Below are positions 9,560 to 21,264 of a stretch of DNA of 64,000 nt, piece by piece. The notes under the pieces were generated by a model. That model saw only the letters and a program-made list of their open reading frames with translations. It did no database searches and was not told the DNA's origin. A program made the translations under genes and the position numbers. Position 1 is the first letter of the stretch; the number at the start of each line of letters is the position of its first letter. The DNA is from Serripes groenlandicus (lineage: Eukaryota; Mollusca; Bivalvia; Cardiida; Cardiidae): the NCBI GenBank assembly GCA_031761405.1, contig JASEVX010000112.1, positions 186,001 through 250,000 on the forward strand, written 5' to 3'.

Positions 9560-11712
9560 TGCCACTCGATTGTGTTCTGCGGTTGTAAAACTGGTCAACA
9601 TATATTCGGTTGTGTCCTGGGTTTGTTTGCTAATCACCATGTATTCGATTGTGTCCTTGGCTTGTTTTCTGATATAAATGTATTCCATTGTGTCCAGGGC
9701 TTGTTTTCTGGTTAACATGTATTCGATTGTGTCCTGGTGTTGTTTTCTGGTCAACATGTATTCGATTGTGTCCTTGGCTTGTTTTCTGATCTAAATGTAT
9801 TCCATTGTGTCCAGGGCTTGTTTTCTGGTTAACATGTATTCGATTGTGTCCTGGTGTTGTTTTCTGGTCAACATGTATTCGATTGTGTCCTGGTGTTGTT
9901 TTCTGGTCAACATGTATTCGATGTGTCCTGGTGTTGTTTTCTGGTTAACATGTATTCGATTGTGTCCTGGTGTTGTTTTCTGGTCAACATGTATTCGATT
10001 GTGTCCTGGTGTTGTTTTCTAGTTAACATGTATTCGATTGTGTCCTGGTATTGTTTTCTGGTCAACATGTATTCGGTTGTGTCCTAGGCTTGTGTACTGG
10101 TCAACATGTATTCGTTGTGTCCTGGTATTGTTTTCTGATCAACATGTATTCGAGTGTGTCCTGGGCTTGTTTTCTGGTCAACATGTATTCGATTGTGTCC
10201 TGGTGTTGTTTCCTGGTCAACATTTATTTGATTGTGTCCTGGGGTTGTTTGCTGGCCAACATATATTTGGTTGTGTCCTAGGCTTGTTTACTGGTCAACA
10301 TGTATTCGTTGTGTCCTGGTATTGCTTTCTGATCAACATGTATTCGATTGTGTCCTGGTTTTGTTTGCTGGCCAACATGTATTCGATTGTGTCCTGGGCT
10401 TGTTTTCTGGTCAACATGCATTCGATTGTGTCCTGGGGATGTTTTCTGATCATCATGTATTCAATTGTGTCCTTGGGTTGTTTTCTGGTCAACATGTATT
10501 CAATTGTGTCCTTGGGTTGTTTTCCGGTCTAAATATATTCGGTTGTGTCATGGGCTTGTTTTCTGATCAACATGTATTCGATAGTGTTCTGGGGTTGTTT
10601 TCTGGTCAACATGTATTCGATTGTGTCCTGGTGTTGTTTGCTGGAGAACATGTATTCGATTGTGTCCAGGGCTTATTTTCCGGTCACCATGTATTCGGTT
10701 GTGTCCTGGTGATGATTTCTCGTCAACATGTATTCGGTTGTGTCCTAGGCTTGTTTACTGGTCAACATGTATTCGTTGTGTCCTGGGGATGTTTTCTGGT
10801 TAACATGTATTCGATTGTGACCTGGGCTTGTTTTCTGGTCAACATGTATTCGATTGTGTTGAGGGCTTGTTTGCTGGTCAACTTGTTATTCGATTGTGTC
10901 CTGGGGATGTTTTCTGATCACCCTGTATTCGATTGTGACCTGGGCTTGTTTTCTGGTCAACAAGTTTTCGGTTGTGTCCTGGTGATGTTTTCCGGTCAAC
11001 ATGTATTCGGTTGTGTTCTGGGCTTGTTTACTGGTCAACATGTATTCAATTGTGTCCTGGGGATGGTTTCTTATCACCATGTATTCGATTGTGACTTGGT
11101 ATTGTTTTCTGGTCAACATGTATTAGATTTTGTCCAGGTTTTTTGTTTTATCTAAATGTATTCGATTGTGCCCTGGGCTTGTTTTCTGGTCACAATGTAT
11201 TCGATTGTGTCCTGGTGTTGTTTTCTGGTCATCATGTATTCGATTGTGTCCTGGTGTTGTTTTCAGGTCATCATGTATTCGATTGTGTCCTGGTGTTGTT
11301 TTCTGGTCATCATGTATTCGATTGTGTCCTAGGCTTGTTTTCTTGTCAACATGTATTCGATTGTGTCCTGGTGTTGTTTTCTGATCACCATGTATTCGAT
11401 TTTGTCCTGGTGTTGTTTTCTGGTCAAAATGTATTCGATGGTGTCCTGGTGTTGTTTTCTGGTCAAAATGTATTCGATTTTGTCCTGGTGTTGTTTTCTG
11501 TTCAAACTGTATTCGATTGTGACCTGGTGTTGTTTTCTGGTCATCATGTATTAGATTGTGTCCTGTGCTTGTTTTCTGGTCAACATGTATTCGATTGTGT
11601 CCTGTGCTTGTTTTCTGGTCAACATGTATTCGATTGTGTCCAGGGCTTGTTTGCTGGTCAACTTGTTATTCTATTGTGTCCTGGGGCTTGTTTTCTGGTC
11701 AACATGTATAAT
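9560..11712. repeat. 39-bp tandem repeat, about 55 copies
   Basis: CATGTATTCGATTGTGTCCT recurs every 39 bases, followed by GG(T/C)(G/T)TTGTTTTCTGGTCAA-type variants. A three-unit block containing the rare word TAAATGTATTCCATTG repeats at about 9684 and 9796, showing local higher-order structure. Since 39 is 13 codons and the unit is stop-poor, several frames stay open for long stretches on both strands; these are not treated as genes. Confidence 0.97.
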
Positions 11713-11779
11713 TATGTTATGAAATCTACCTGCTCACCTCGCAGGTTTTTTTTCTACTTCTTTGTATTCCTCCCACCTC

Positions 11780-11905
11780 CTAGATGGTGTCGTGGTAGAG
11801 CGTCCGCCTCGTTTTATTTTTCAACATAAACGTCGTAAGAATTATAGCATTTCGACTGACATGCTGGTTTTAGGATAAATGGATCAGTAATATTAATAAC
11901 CTATT
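11780..11905 (+). mobile_element. SINE family B, degraded copy
   Basis: GTGGTAGAGCGTCCGCCTCG (box A region) is followed after a deletion by CGACTGAC and GGATAAATGGATCAGTA, both from the SINE B body. Box B and the tail are lost. It lies about 70 bases after the 39-bp array. Confidence 0.65.
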
Positions 11906-12287
11906 AAAGATTGCGTTTAATCACACTCAATAATTCAAACCTACCTCTGTCATTAGTGGGTATGACACATTGACATTAAACTTGATCACACTTACTTCAC
12001 GTAATATTGAACCCTGATGCTGAAAATTACATTATCAACATTTCCTTTTTGTTTCGGTACAATCCGATTATTTTTCTATCCTGGAAAGTGGCGGAATAGC
12101 TATATGGTGGTGTACTGTCCTAGGGATGGGTGCTTACTAGCTTTTCAGTTGGTACACAGATATTTATCTATTTGATTGGTTTGAAAAATGCACTACGAAT
12201 TATAGAATGTTAGTAAGACCAATGAATTCCATCCGGGCTTTCGTAACTATCACATTAACTGTTTTCCACGTTTGTTTTGTTTTGCAG
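11906..12287 (+). other. Intron-like sequence upstream of the sulfotransferase exon
   Basis: AT-rich, no feature recognised apart from the pyrimidine-rich run ending TTGTTTTGTTTTGCAG at 12287, a good 3' splice site for the exon starting at 12288. No upstream exon was identified in the window. Confidence 0.4.
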
Positions 12288-13396
12288 GCATACCCTCTAT
12301 TCTTCATCTATCTAAGAATGACCAAGGTGCTATAAACAAATTCACTGCTGAGGACGTACAACTTTACAGACTTCTTCAAAAGGACAAAATTAAAAAGATC
12401 CACGAAACTTGTGCTAAATATAGCAACTAAATGAAACTAACAGGATACCAGAAGAACACGCCAGTATATTACACCTCATCGCGATACGATTGGTCGTACT
12501 GCAAAATTGGTAAAATCGGATCTACTCTGATGACTCTGTTTTTCTATATTTTAGGCCATGATGGTGATGGAGTTCGGGACGTTTCAACAATAAATAGAGA
12601 GGATATCCACAAAATAGAATACATTAATTTATTATTCGGCGTCGAGAACTCTCGACTTGTATAAGTCTACAAGAATGATCATGTCGGCTAGGAATCCGTA
12701 TACACGGTTATTCTCCGCTTATTCTCCGACGTCAGTGTCGGTCCGCAATGATTCTAAGTGTAAAAGTGAAATATCTTTTTCGGAGTTTCTACAATATGTT
12801 ATACTTAATAACAGAAACGCCGGCGGCATACTTGACTACCATTGGTCGCCCATGTTTTATCTGTGTAAGCCTTGTGAAGTTGACCTTAGTGTTTTAATTA
12901 CCCAGGAAACTTTAAAAAAGGACTTTCTCTATTTAATAAACCAAACCAAATTAGAATCCTATAAACTTGTCGTGTTACACAAAGTCATGCGGGCAGCGTC
13001 GGACTTTAGCGGCTATACTCTCGTTCACGATGTTCTAGATATGTTTATGCCCACTAATCACCTTCACGCGGCTGATTGTCAAACTCATGAACAAGTTACA
13101 AAGCGTTTATGGGAGGCATTGATAATGCAAGGGTTTATATCAATCCAGGCACAATTTCCGCATAAAGAGTATAATACTGATAAAGATTATTTTTATCGCA
13201 GATGTTTTTCGAATGGCGTTAAAAAGAGGCCCGGGCTAGATATCCATTGTCAAAAGCCGATATATCTTCACAAAGACGTAGAGCTTTGAATACGTTTTAC
13301 CAGGCGGTTCACCCAGATATTATTGAAGGCATAAAAGAAGTGTATAGTGTTGATTTTGAAATGTTTGGGTACAGTTATGACCCACCACCTTGGTAA
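12288..13396 (+). pseudogene. Carbohydrate sulfotransferase (HNK-1/chondroitin sulfotransferase type), broken
   Basis: Golgi enzymes of this family transfer sulfate from PAPS to glycan chains. After a good acceptor at 12287 the translation reads HETCAKYSN, then an in-frame TAA at 12428-12430. The 5'-PAPS-binding region follows at about 12491-12530 (YCKIGKIGST, cf. the family YCxVPKVxCT). The frame shifts by one base near 12659; next come the 3'-phosphate motif RNPYTRLFSAY (12690-12722) and the HWSPMFYLCKPC block (about 12840-12880). A second shift between about 13222 and 13288 is needed to reach the C-terminal signature YSVDFEMFGY, ending at TAA 13394-13396. The stop, two shifts and the Cys-to-Ser change in the 5' motif point to a pseudogene; it is not a processed copy because it keeps an intronic acceptor. 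Assembly indels could explain the shifts but not easily the stop. The exon carrying the N-terminal membrane anchor is not seen. Confidence 0.8.
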
Positions 13397-13706
13397 TTGA
13401 GTCGTCCTAGTTAACCCCGACGTGACGGAGCGATATACTCAATTCATGACCCAATTCCTATATAGACACAAATAGACAATTCAAAGGGATATATTGAGGA
13501 ATACCATAACATCACAAACATCATACATCTTCGCCGACCAGTTTAGATTGAATTCTCTTTTCACATGTGCGTAATCTGATCTTGATCTGCAGTCTTTGAT
13601 AATTAACCATGAAATGTTTACAAAAACTTGGATGTGCAAACATATATGTATCTACATGTGTTACAAATGCGCTAACGTAAGTTGTCTTGAAGCCGCCTTG
13701 CTTAAG
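13397..13706. other. Sequence downstream of the sulfotransferase relic, no feature
   Basis: No poly(A) signal close to the stop, no repeats and no open frame; would be 3' UTR if the locus is transcribed. Confidence 0.4.
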
Positions 13707-13835
13707 AGTTCACCGTTGTCGAGTGGTTAGCGGTGGGGATTTGGAACCGGGTGTCCCGAGTTTTATACCCCGTTCACAGTGGTCATGATGGAGTGCTCTT
13801 ATGCAAGGCCTTTTCGAATTTACAAATAAAGAAGG
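13707..13835 (+). mobile_element. SINE family C, 5' part
   Basis: GTCGAGTGGTTAGCGG and a diverged box B region (GTGTCCCGAGTTTTATACCCC), then GGTCATGATGGAGTGCTCTT, matching the body of the fuller copy at 29385. Confidence 0.55.
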
Positions 13836-13854
13836 CTAGATGAGGTACACCCGA

Positions 13855-14069
13855 TTAACCATTTCGATGCAAAAGGCCATTGAAGGCTCTTGCAAACAAT
13901 GCAGATGCAGGTGAGACAGCTTGTAACGAGCCCTGTCTCTCCTGAAATATGCATTGTTTGCCACTTAGAGATTACATTTTACCAACTTTCCTATTGGACG
14001 AGAAAAGGAGTGGTCCAATTTTCAACAGGGAAGTATGAACTTCATGAAATTAGGCTGTGAAAGATTTAA
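13855..14069. mobile_element. MITE family 2 copy
   Basis: TTAA-flanked, with the central palindrome in drifted form (GTGAGACAGCTTGTAACGAG ... CTGTCTC) and the terminal GGCTGTGAAAGATTTAA. A paralogous copy at 17305 shares sequence beyond the element end (see findings). Confidence 0.8.
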
Positions 14070-14165
14070 TACAGAGATTGTCGATGTCGGCTATAACACT
14101 GAGGAGGTTGTCTCCCTTTAACGCATGTAGAAGGGGCGTGGCAAACTCCAGTGAAGGAGTCCAAT
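14070..14165. repeat. Duplicated flank, pair of 17486-17600
   Basis: TACAGAGATT, then GAGGAGGTTGTCTCCCTTT, ACGC(A/G)TGTAGAAGGG and CCAGTGA recur in the same order after the MITE copies at 14069 and 17485, so a block larger than the MITE was duplicated around the 73-bp array. Confidence 0.7.
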
Positions 14166-14456
14166 CGATTACATTTCTATTCTCAGATACAATCAGTACT
14201 GTAGATGAGTTTTCAGTTAAATTTAGATTTCAGGGTCCGCAACGATATCGGGTAAGTTTTAAAAACTGTTTCAGATACAACAGACATTGACAAACAGCAT
14301 GGTGTCTAAAACTGCTTGGTTACCCCTTCCTTCAAAGTATCCTCCTATATATTACTCCTCTAAATTTGATTTGCTTTAACTATTGTATGAATGTTGTGTA
14401 CGACGAAATACATGTATGTTATACAAGTCAATAAAAATTGTCTTGCTATGTTCCTG

Positions 14457-14752
14457 TCGAGCCCCGGTAGCTCAGTCGCTAGCGACGCGGACTCTCAAAT
14501 CAGAGGTTCGAGCCCCAGATCAGCCAATTTTCTTCCTGACGTTTGACAAAAGTCACTGTGACAAGCGTAATTCGTCTTTCACCACTGGACAAAAAGTCTA
14601 AGCGCAAAAGCAGCCAGTTGCTTGGAAGATCTGTTATTTGGAGTAATGGTATGAACAGGCCGGGAAATACATGGGTTGAAGAAATGGCCGCCGTGATATG
14701 ACTGAAAAGGTGTTGAAAACGGCTTTCAATCCCAACGCAAATTAATCAAACA
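14457..14752 (+). mobile_element. SINE family A
   Basis: tRNA-like head with box A TAGCTCAGTCGCTAGCG and box B GGTTCGAGCCCC, a body containing GACAAAAGTCACTGTGACAA, and a 3' end with the shared GCCGTGATATGACTGAAAA domain and AATTAATCAAAC tail. No clear target-site duplication. Confidence 0.9.
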
Positions 14753-14806
14753 GTTCTGTTCTGTAACCACTAAAGGAAAGTTCCGAATGTGAAAGGTAGT
14801 TGTATA

Positions 14807-17045
14807 GGACAAGCTGCATCCTAACCCTCACGTAGATTTGTCTTACATTTGTGATATTTATCCCATTGTTCGCTGCATAACGTTAATTCTATTCAAACCT
14901 TCACGTAGATTCGTCGCACATTTGCCATCTTTATCCCATTGTTCGCTGCATAACGTTAATTATATTCAAACCCTCACGTAGATTCGTCGCACATTTGCCA
15001 TCTTTATCCCATCGTTCGCTGCATTACTTTAATTCCATTATAACCCTCGCGTAGATTCGTCGCACATTTGTCATCTTTATCCCATTCTTCGCTGCATTAC
15101 GTTAATTCCATTCTAACCCTCGCGTAGATTCATCGCACATTTGCCATCTTTATCCCATCGTTCGCTGCATTACGTTAATTCCATTCTAACCCTCGCGTAG
15201 ATTCGTCGCACATTTGTCATCTTTATCCCATTCTTCGCTGCATTACGTTAATTCCATCCTGACCCTCGCGTAGATTCATCGCACATTTGCCATCTTTATC
15301 CCATTGTTCGCTGCATTACGTTAATTCCATTCTAACCCTCACGTAGATTCGTCGCACATTTGCCATCTTTATCCAATCGTTCGCTGCATTACGTTAATTC
15401 CATTCTAACCCTCGCGTAGATTCGTCGCACATTTGTCATCTTTATCCCATTCTTCGCTGCATTACGTTAATTCCATCCTGACCCTCGCGTAGATTCATCG
15501 CACATTTGCCATCTTTATCCCATTGTTCGCTGCATTACGTTAATTCCATCCTGACCCTCGCGTAGATTCATCGCACATTTGCCATCTTTATCCCATTGTT
15601 CGCTGCATTACGTTAATTCCATTCTAACCCTCACGTAGATTCGTCGCACATTTGCCATCTTTATCCCATTGTTCGCTGCATTACGTTAATTCCATTCTAA
15701 CCCTCGCGTAGATTCGTCGCACATTTGTCATCTTCATCCCATTGTTCGCTGCATTACGTTAATTCCATTCTAACCCTCGCGTAGATTCGTCACACATTTG
15801 TGATCTTCATCTCATTGTTCGCTGCATTACGTTAATTCCATTCTAACCCTCGCGTAGATTCGTCGCACATTTGTGATCTTTATCTCATTGTTCACTGCAT
15901 TACGTTAATTCCATTCTAACCCTAACGTAGATTCGTCGCACATTTGTGATCTTTATCTCATTGTTCACTGCATTACGTTAATTACATTTTAACCCTCACG
16001 TAGATTCGTCGCACATGTGTGATCTTTATCTCATTGTTCGCTGCATTACGTTAATTCCATGCTAACCCTCACCTAGATTCGTCGCACATTTGTGATCTGT
16101 ATCCTATTGTTCGCTGCATTACGTTAATTCCATTCTAACCCTCACGTAGATTCGTCGCACATTTGCCATCTTTATCCCATTGTTCGCTGCATTACGTTAA
16201 TTCCATTCTAACCCTCGCGTAGATTCGTCGCACATTTGTCATCTTTATCCCATTCTTCGCTGCATTACGTTAATTCCATTCTGACCCTCTCGTAGATTCG
16301 TCGCACATTCTTTATCTCATCAATCTCATTAAAATCATCTCCTAATAATGCTACGCTTACATTTGGTCAGATCGTGTACTTTAGTCAGATTGTTTATCTC
16401 ATTGTTCGCTGCATTACGTTAATTCCATTCTAACCCTCACGTAGATTCGTCGCGCATTTGTGATATTTATCGCATTGTTCGCTGCATTACGTTAATTCGT
16501 GATCTTTATCCCATTGTTTGCTGCATAAAGTTAATTCGTGATCTGTATCCCATTGTTCGCTGCATAACGTTAATTCGAGATCTTTATCCCATTGTTCGCT
16601 GCATTACGTTAATTCGTGATCTTTATCCCATTGTTCGCTGCATTACGTTATTTCGTGATCTTAATCCCATTGTTCGCTGCATTACGTTAATTCGGAATCT
16701 TTATCCCAATGTTCGCTGCATAATGTTAATTCGTGATCTTTATCCCATTGTTCGCTGCATCACGTTAATTCGTGATCATTATCCCATTGTTCGCTGCATT
16801 ACGTTGATTCGTGATCTTTATCCCATTGTTCGCTGCATTACGTTCATTCGTGATATTAATCCCATTGTTCGCTGCATTACGTTAAATCCATCCTAGCCCT
16901 CACGTAGATTTGTCGCACATTTGAAATCTTTATCCCATTGTTCGCTGCATTACGTTTATTCGTGATCTTTATCCCATTGTTTGCTGCATAACGTTAATTC
17001 GTGATCTTTATCCTATTGTTCGCTGCATTGCGTTAATTCGATATT
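14807..17045. repeat. 73-bp tandem repeat with a 39-bp derivative, about 35 units
   Basis: From about 14807 to 16490 the word CGTAGATTCGTCGCACATTT recurs every 73 bases, each unit ending TTCGCTGCATTACGTTAATT. From about 16490 to 17040 most units are 39 bases: an internal 34-base deletion joins GTTAATTC to GTGATCTTTATCCC. One 73-bp unit reappears within the 39-bp block near 16890. A non-repeat insertion sits at about 16310-16390. Confidence 0.97.
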
Positions 17046-17304
17046 ATCCATTTGCCACGTGCCGACGCGTTTTGGCCGTCAGTAGCCGAAGTGTTAATAA
17101 AGTGCAAATTCCTCTTTTCAACAATATGTTCAACTTATTTCAATAATTAAACGTTAGTTCATAGACCTTGTGCTGCATATTTGTTGTACGTTGGAAAGGG
17201 TTTTCGAAATCTGATATTACCGAAATAATGTTGAAACGGTGTAAAACCCAAATCAATTAATGGAAATAGTGAACGAATGGCTGGATAGAGGAGGCCACTT
17301 TTTC

Positions 17305-17485
17305 TATTTTGCAAACGATGCAGATTCATGTGAGACAGCTCGTAACGAGCTATCTCTCCTGAAACCTGTATTGTTTGTAACTTAGGAATAAATTTTACCA
17401 AATTTCCTTTTGGACGAGAAATGAAGTGGTCCAATTTTCAACATAGAAGAGTCGACTTTATGAAATTCGGCAGTGAAAGAGTTAA
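17305..17485. mobile_element. MITE family 2, truncated copy
   Basis: Core GTGAGACAGCTCGTAACGAG and right end GGCAGTGAAAGAGTTAA; the left terminus is missing. The adjoining sequence at 17235-17265 looks like a SINE 3' tail fragment. Confidence 0.8.
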
Positions 17486-17607
17486 TACAGAGATTATCAA
17501 TATTTAGAATGGTGATTAATCCAGGCTATAACAATGAGGAGGTTGTCTCCCTTTGGTTGAAATAACGCGTGTAGAAGGGTTTTGACAAGATCCAGTGATT
17601 AAATGGT

Positions 17608-17833
17608 GTTTTTACGCCGCCTTCAACAATTTATCCGTTATATCACGGCATTTTCTGGGTACCTTACCCGTACAACTGGTCCAATTATCCTGAAACCAGC
17701 CAGTCAGTCGTAATACTAACCCGCCACCCTAAGCGCCAAGGAGGGCAGCCATCACCACCATTTTTAAAGTAGTTGGTACCTCCCTCATCCCGAAGCAGAC
17801 GCTTTACCACTACACCAACGAGGCGGTACCTAT
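17608..17833 (-). mobile_element. SINE family B
   Basis: Reverse orientation: ACGCCGCCTTCAACAATTT marks the 3' domain, and the tRNA-like head ends near ACCAACGAGGCGGT. Box A and box B regions are recognisable on the minus strand. Confidence 0.8.
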
Positions 17834-18303
17834 GGAAGATAGCGGGTGTGTTCTAATCCTCATCCCACACAAGTCCTGTATTTGGTACAATAACCATTGG
17901 TGTTTGTTTTGATATGTACTTACATATAAGTGGTGAAACCTCTTGTATACATACATGTAGTGACAAAAGCGGATCATCATTTCACTGCACAGAAATGCAG
18001 ACTGATCTTGGTCTACACGTACATGGTTCGCAAATACGTTTTAAAATCTTATCTACGGAATTGATCAATGTTGTTTATAAAAGTCGCGTACATTAGGACA
18101 AGGGTTGACCCGTGTCAGCATATAGACGCTTTCGGACGCCTCTGCAGCAGACGATGTTTTAATTAAATAATTTCAATAATTTTAAAAACTTTAGTTTTTC
18201 CATATATTTGCGAAGACTATTACAACGTTGTGTACACCAGACTTGTTATATGTAGAAAAGGGTTCAGCGTGCAACCAAACGATGTTTACCTGACCACCAT
18301 GTG
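17834..18303. other. Mostly unique sequence with MITE 1 debris
   Basis: At 18115-18260 there is a diverged MITE 1-like stretch (TCTGCAGCAGACGATG ... GAAAAGGGTT). GCAGACTGATCTTGGTCTAC at about 17998 is a word also found near 62834 and, diverged, near 35941, so it belongs to a dispersed repeat. Confidence 0.4.
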
Positions 18304-18512
18304 TTAAATCTTTCCCTCATACGACAAATCTGCAGCAGACGACTTTGAACATATTTTGTCAAAAATATAGAAAATTTCCACTATGACTAAAAGTGGAAAA
18401 TATTGTGGCAAATGAAGAAATTGCTCGTTTTGAGCAATTTCTTCTTTTGTCACTATGTTTTCAAAAAGCCGTCTGAGGCGTCGGAAAGCGTCTATATAAG
18501 GGAAATAGTTAA
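18304..18512. mobile_element. MITE family 1
   Basis: TTAA ends with a CTTTCCCTCATACGACAAA terminus, subterminal CTGCAGCAGACGACTTTGAA, and central palindrome GAAATTGCTCGTTTTGAGCA followed by ATTTCTTC. Confidence 0.85.
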
Positions 18513-18936
18513 GATTAGTTTTGTTAGGACATTCATACTTTCATCACCTTTCCTTGTTTTTGTATTTACTTACGGATGTAAGGGTTTATAAAACACAGAT
18601 TTATCCTTTAAATGCTGAATTATTTTAAAATGGAAGTGTCCAGTTTTGCTTTTTGAAGAGTCAATACGCTATGTTAGGAATAGCAAGATTAATATATTGA
18701 GTTGGACAGCCAGTGGTTTAGAACCTGGTCAGACGGGTACACTCTGCTGTCAAAGGCTTCGCTGGCTTGGTTCCAGCAGGCAACGAGTTAAAACTGTCCA
18801 TGTGGCTTGAAGACACTCAATCAGAATGGCATCCTATAAGTCTGACCCTTACTTAAACTGTAAGAGCAGGCTAAATGGGTCTGAACCATTGAGCTCCAGC
18901 AGGTGCGGTGTTTATCTTTTTATCTCGATATTAGTA
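18513..18936. other. Unique sequence, no recognised feature
   Basis: No array, ORF or terminal repeat is supported. A stretch near 18705-18800 folds weakly like a tRNA head but lacks a clear box B. Confidence 0.35.
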
Positions 18937-20968
18937 TAAGGTGTGGGACGAATAAGGTGTGGGACCAATAAGGTGTGGGACCAATAAGGTGTGGGACGAA
19001 TAAGGTGTGGGACCAATAAGGTGTGGGGCCAATAAGGTGTGGGACCAATAAGGTGTGGGACCACTAAGGTGTGGGACCAATAAGGTATGGGACCAATAAA
19101 GTATGGGACCAATAAGGTGTGGGACCAATAAGGTGTGGGACCAATAAGGTTTGGGACCAATAAGGTGTGGGACCAATAAAGTGTGGGACCAATAAAGTGT
19201 GAGACCAATAAGGTGTGGGACCAATAAGGTTTGGGACGAATAAGGTGTGGGACCAATAAAGTGTGGGACCAATAAAGTGTGGGACCAATAAGGTGTGGGA
19301 CCAATAAGATGTAGGACCAATAAGGTGTGGGACCAATAAGGTGTGGGACCAATAAGGTTTGGGACGAATAAGGTGTGGGACCAATAAAGTGTTGGACCAA
19401 TAAAGTGTGGGACCAATAAGGTGTGGGACGAATACAGTGTGGGACCAATAAGGTGTGGGACCAATAAGGTGTCTGACGAATAAGGTGTGGGACGAATAAG
19501 GTGTGGGACCACTAAGGTATGGGACCAATAAGATGTAGGACCAATAAGGTGTGGGATCAATAAGGTATGGGACCAATAAGGTGTGGGACCAATAAAGTGT
19601 GGGACCAATAAGGTGTGGGACCAATAAGGTGTGGGACCAATAAAGTGTGGGACGAATAAGGTGTGGGACAAATAAGGTTTGGGACGAATAAGGTGTGGGA
19701 CCAATAAAGTGTGGAACCAATAAGGTGTGGGACCAATAAAGTGTGGGACCAATAAGGTGTGGACCAATAAAGTGTGGGACCAATAAAGTGTGGGACCAAT
19801 AAGGTGTGAGACGAATAAGGTGTGGGACGAATAAGGTATGGGACCAATAAGGTGTAGGACGAATAAGGTGTGGGACGAATACGGTGTGGGAAGAATAAGG
19901 TTTGTGACGAATAAGGTGTGGGACCAATAAAGTGTGGGACCAATAAGGTGTGGGACCATTAAGGTGTGGACCAATAAAGTGTGGGACCAATAAAGTGTGG
20001 GACCAATAAGGTGTGGGACCAATAAGATGTAGGACCAATAAGGTGTGGGACCAATAAGGTGTGGGACCAATAAGGTTTGGGACGAATAAGGTGTGGGACC
20101 AATAAAGTGTTGGACCAATAAAGTGTGGGACCAATAAGGTGTGGGACGAATACAGTGTGGGACCAATAAGGTGTGGGACCAATAAGGTGTCTGACGAATA
20201 AGGTGTGGGACGAATAAGGTGTGGGACCACTAAGGTATGGGACCAATAAGATGTAGGACCAATAAGGTGTGGGATCAATAAGGTATGGGACCAATAAGGT
20301 GTGGGACCAATAAAGTGTGGGACCAATAAGGTGTTTGACCAATAAGGTGTGGGACCAATAAAGTGTGGGACGAATAAGGTGTGGGACGAATAAGGTGTGG
20401 GACAAATAAGGTTTGGGACGAATAAGGTGTGGGACCAATAAAGTGTGGAACCAATAAGGTGTGGGACCAATAAAGTGTGGGACCAATAAGGTGTGGACCA
20501 ATAAAGTGTGGGACCAATAAAGTGTGGGACCAATAAGGTGTGAGACGAATAAGGTGTGGGACGAATAAGGTATGGGACCAATAAGGTGTAGGACGAATAA
20601 GGTGTGGGACGAATACGGTGTGGGAAGAATAAGGTTTGTGACGAATAAGGTGTGGGACCAATAAAGTGTGGGACCAATAAGGTGTGGGACCATTAAGGTG
20701 TGGACCAATAAAGTGTGGGGCCAATAAGGTATGGGACCAATAAAGTGTGGGACCAATAAGGAGTAGGACCAATAAAGTGTGGGACCAATAGGGTGTGGGA
20801 CCAATAAGGTGTAGGACCAATAAGGTGTGGGACCAATAAGGTATGGGACCAATAAGGTGTGGGACCAATAAGGTGTAGGACCAATAAGGTGTGGGACCAA
20901 TAAGGTGTGGGACCAATAAAGTGTTGGACCAATAAGGTATGGGACCAATAAGGTGTGGGACCAATATC
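18937..20968. repeat. 16-bp tandem repeat, about 127 copies, with a ~718-bp internal duplication
   Basis: GGTGTGGGACCAATAA recurs every 16 bases with G/A and C/G variants. The rare variants (GATGTAGGACC at 19308 and 20026; GTCTGACG at 19471 and 20189; CATTAAGG at 19957 and 20691) recur in the same order 718 then 734 bases apart, showing a large tandem duplication. Three minus-strand frames stay open because three units make 16 stop-free codons (HTLLVPHLIGPTPYWS). Confidence 0.97.
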
Positions 20969-20977
20969 ATCTGTCCT

Positions 20978-21045
20978 GGATGCCACGATATGACCTTAAC
21001 TGTTAATAGCGGCATAAAACCCAAAACACAAACAAGCAAATCAAC
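20978..21045 (+). mobile_element. SINE 3' tail fragment abutting the 16-bp array
   Basis: CCACGATATGACCTTAACTG, GCGGCATAAAACCC and an AAACACAAAC tail correspond to the 3' domain of SINEs A and B. No head is present. Confidence 0.6.
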
Positions 21046-21264
21046 GGGATAGTTATACATGTATCCATCACGTGACAGGACAATGTACACGATATATATA
21101 ACCGTGATCATACTCGAATGTCCGATATAATCACTAGGTTGAGAGCACGTATTTAAAAGGCACGGTGTGACTTCAATTGTGATGTACAGAAACACGGTCC
21201 TTGTAACTATCACTTGTATTGTGACTTTAGAACTTCACCTTGACAATAACATATGTTCTGCTCA

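Noticed and set aside
18937..20968. A 537-codon and several other overlapping minus-strand ORFs as genes
   Set aside because: All three frames carry the same 16-residue repeat because the unit is 16 bases; this is a minisatellite, not a protein family.
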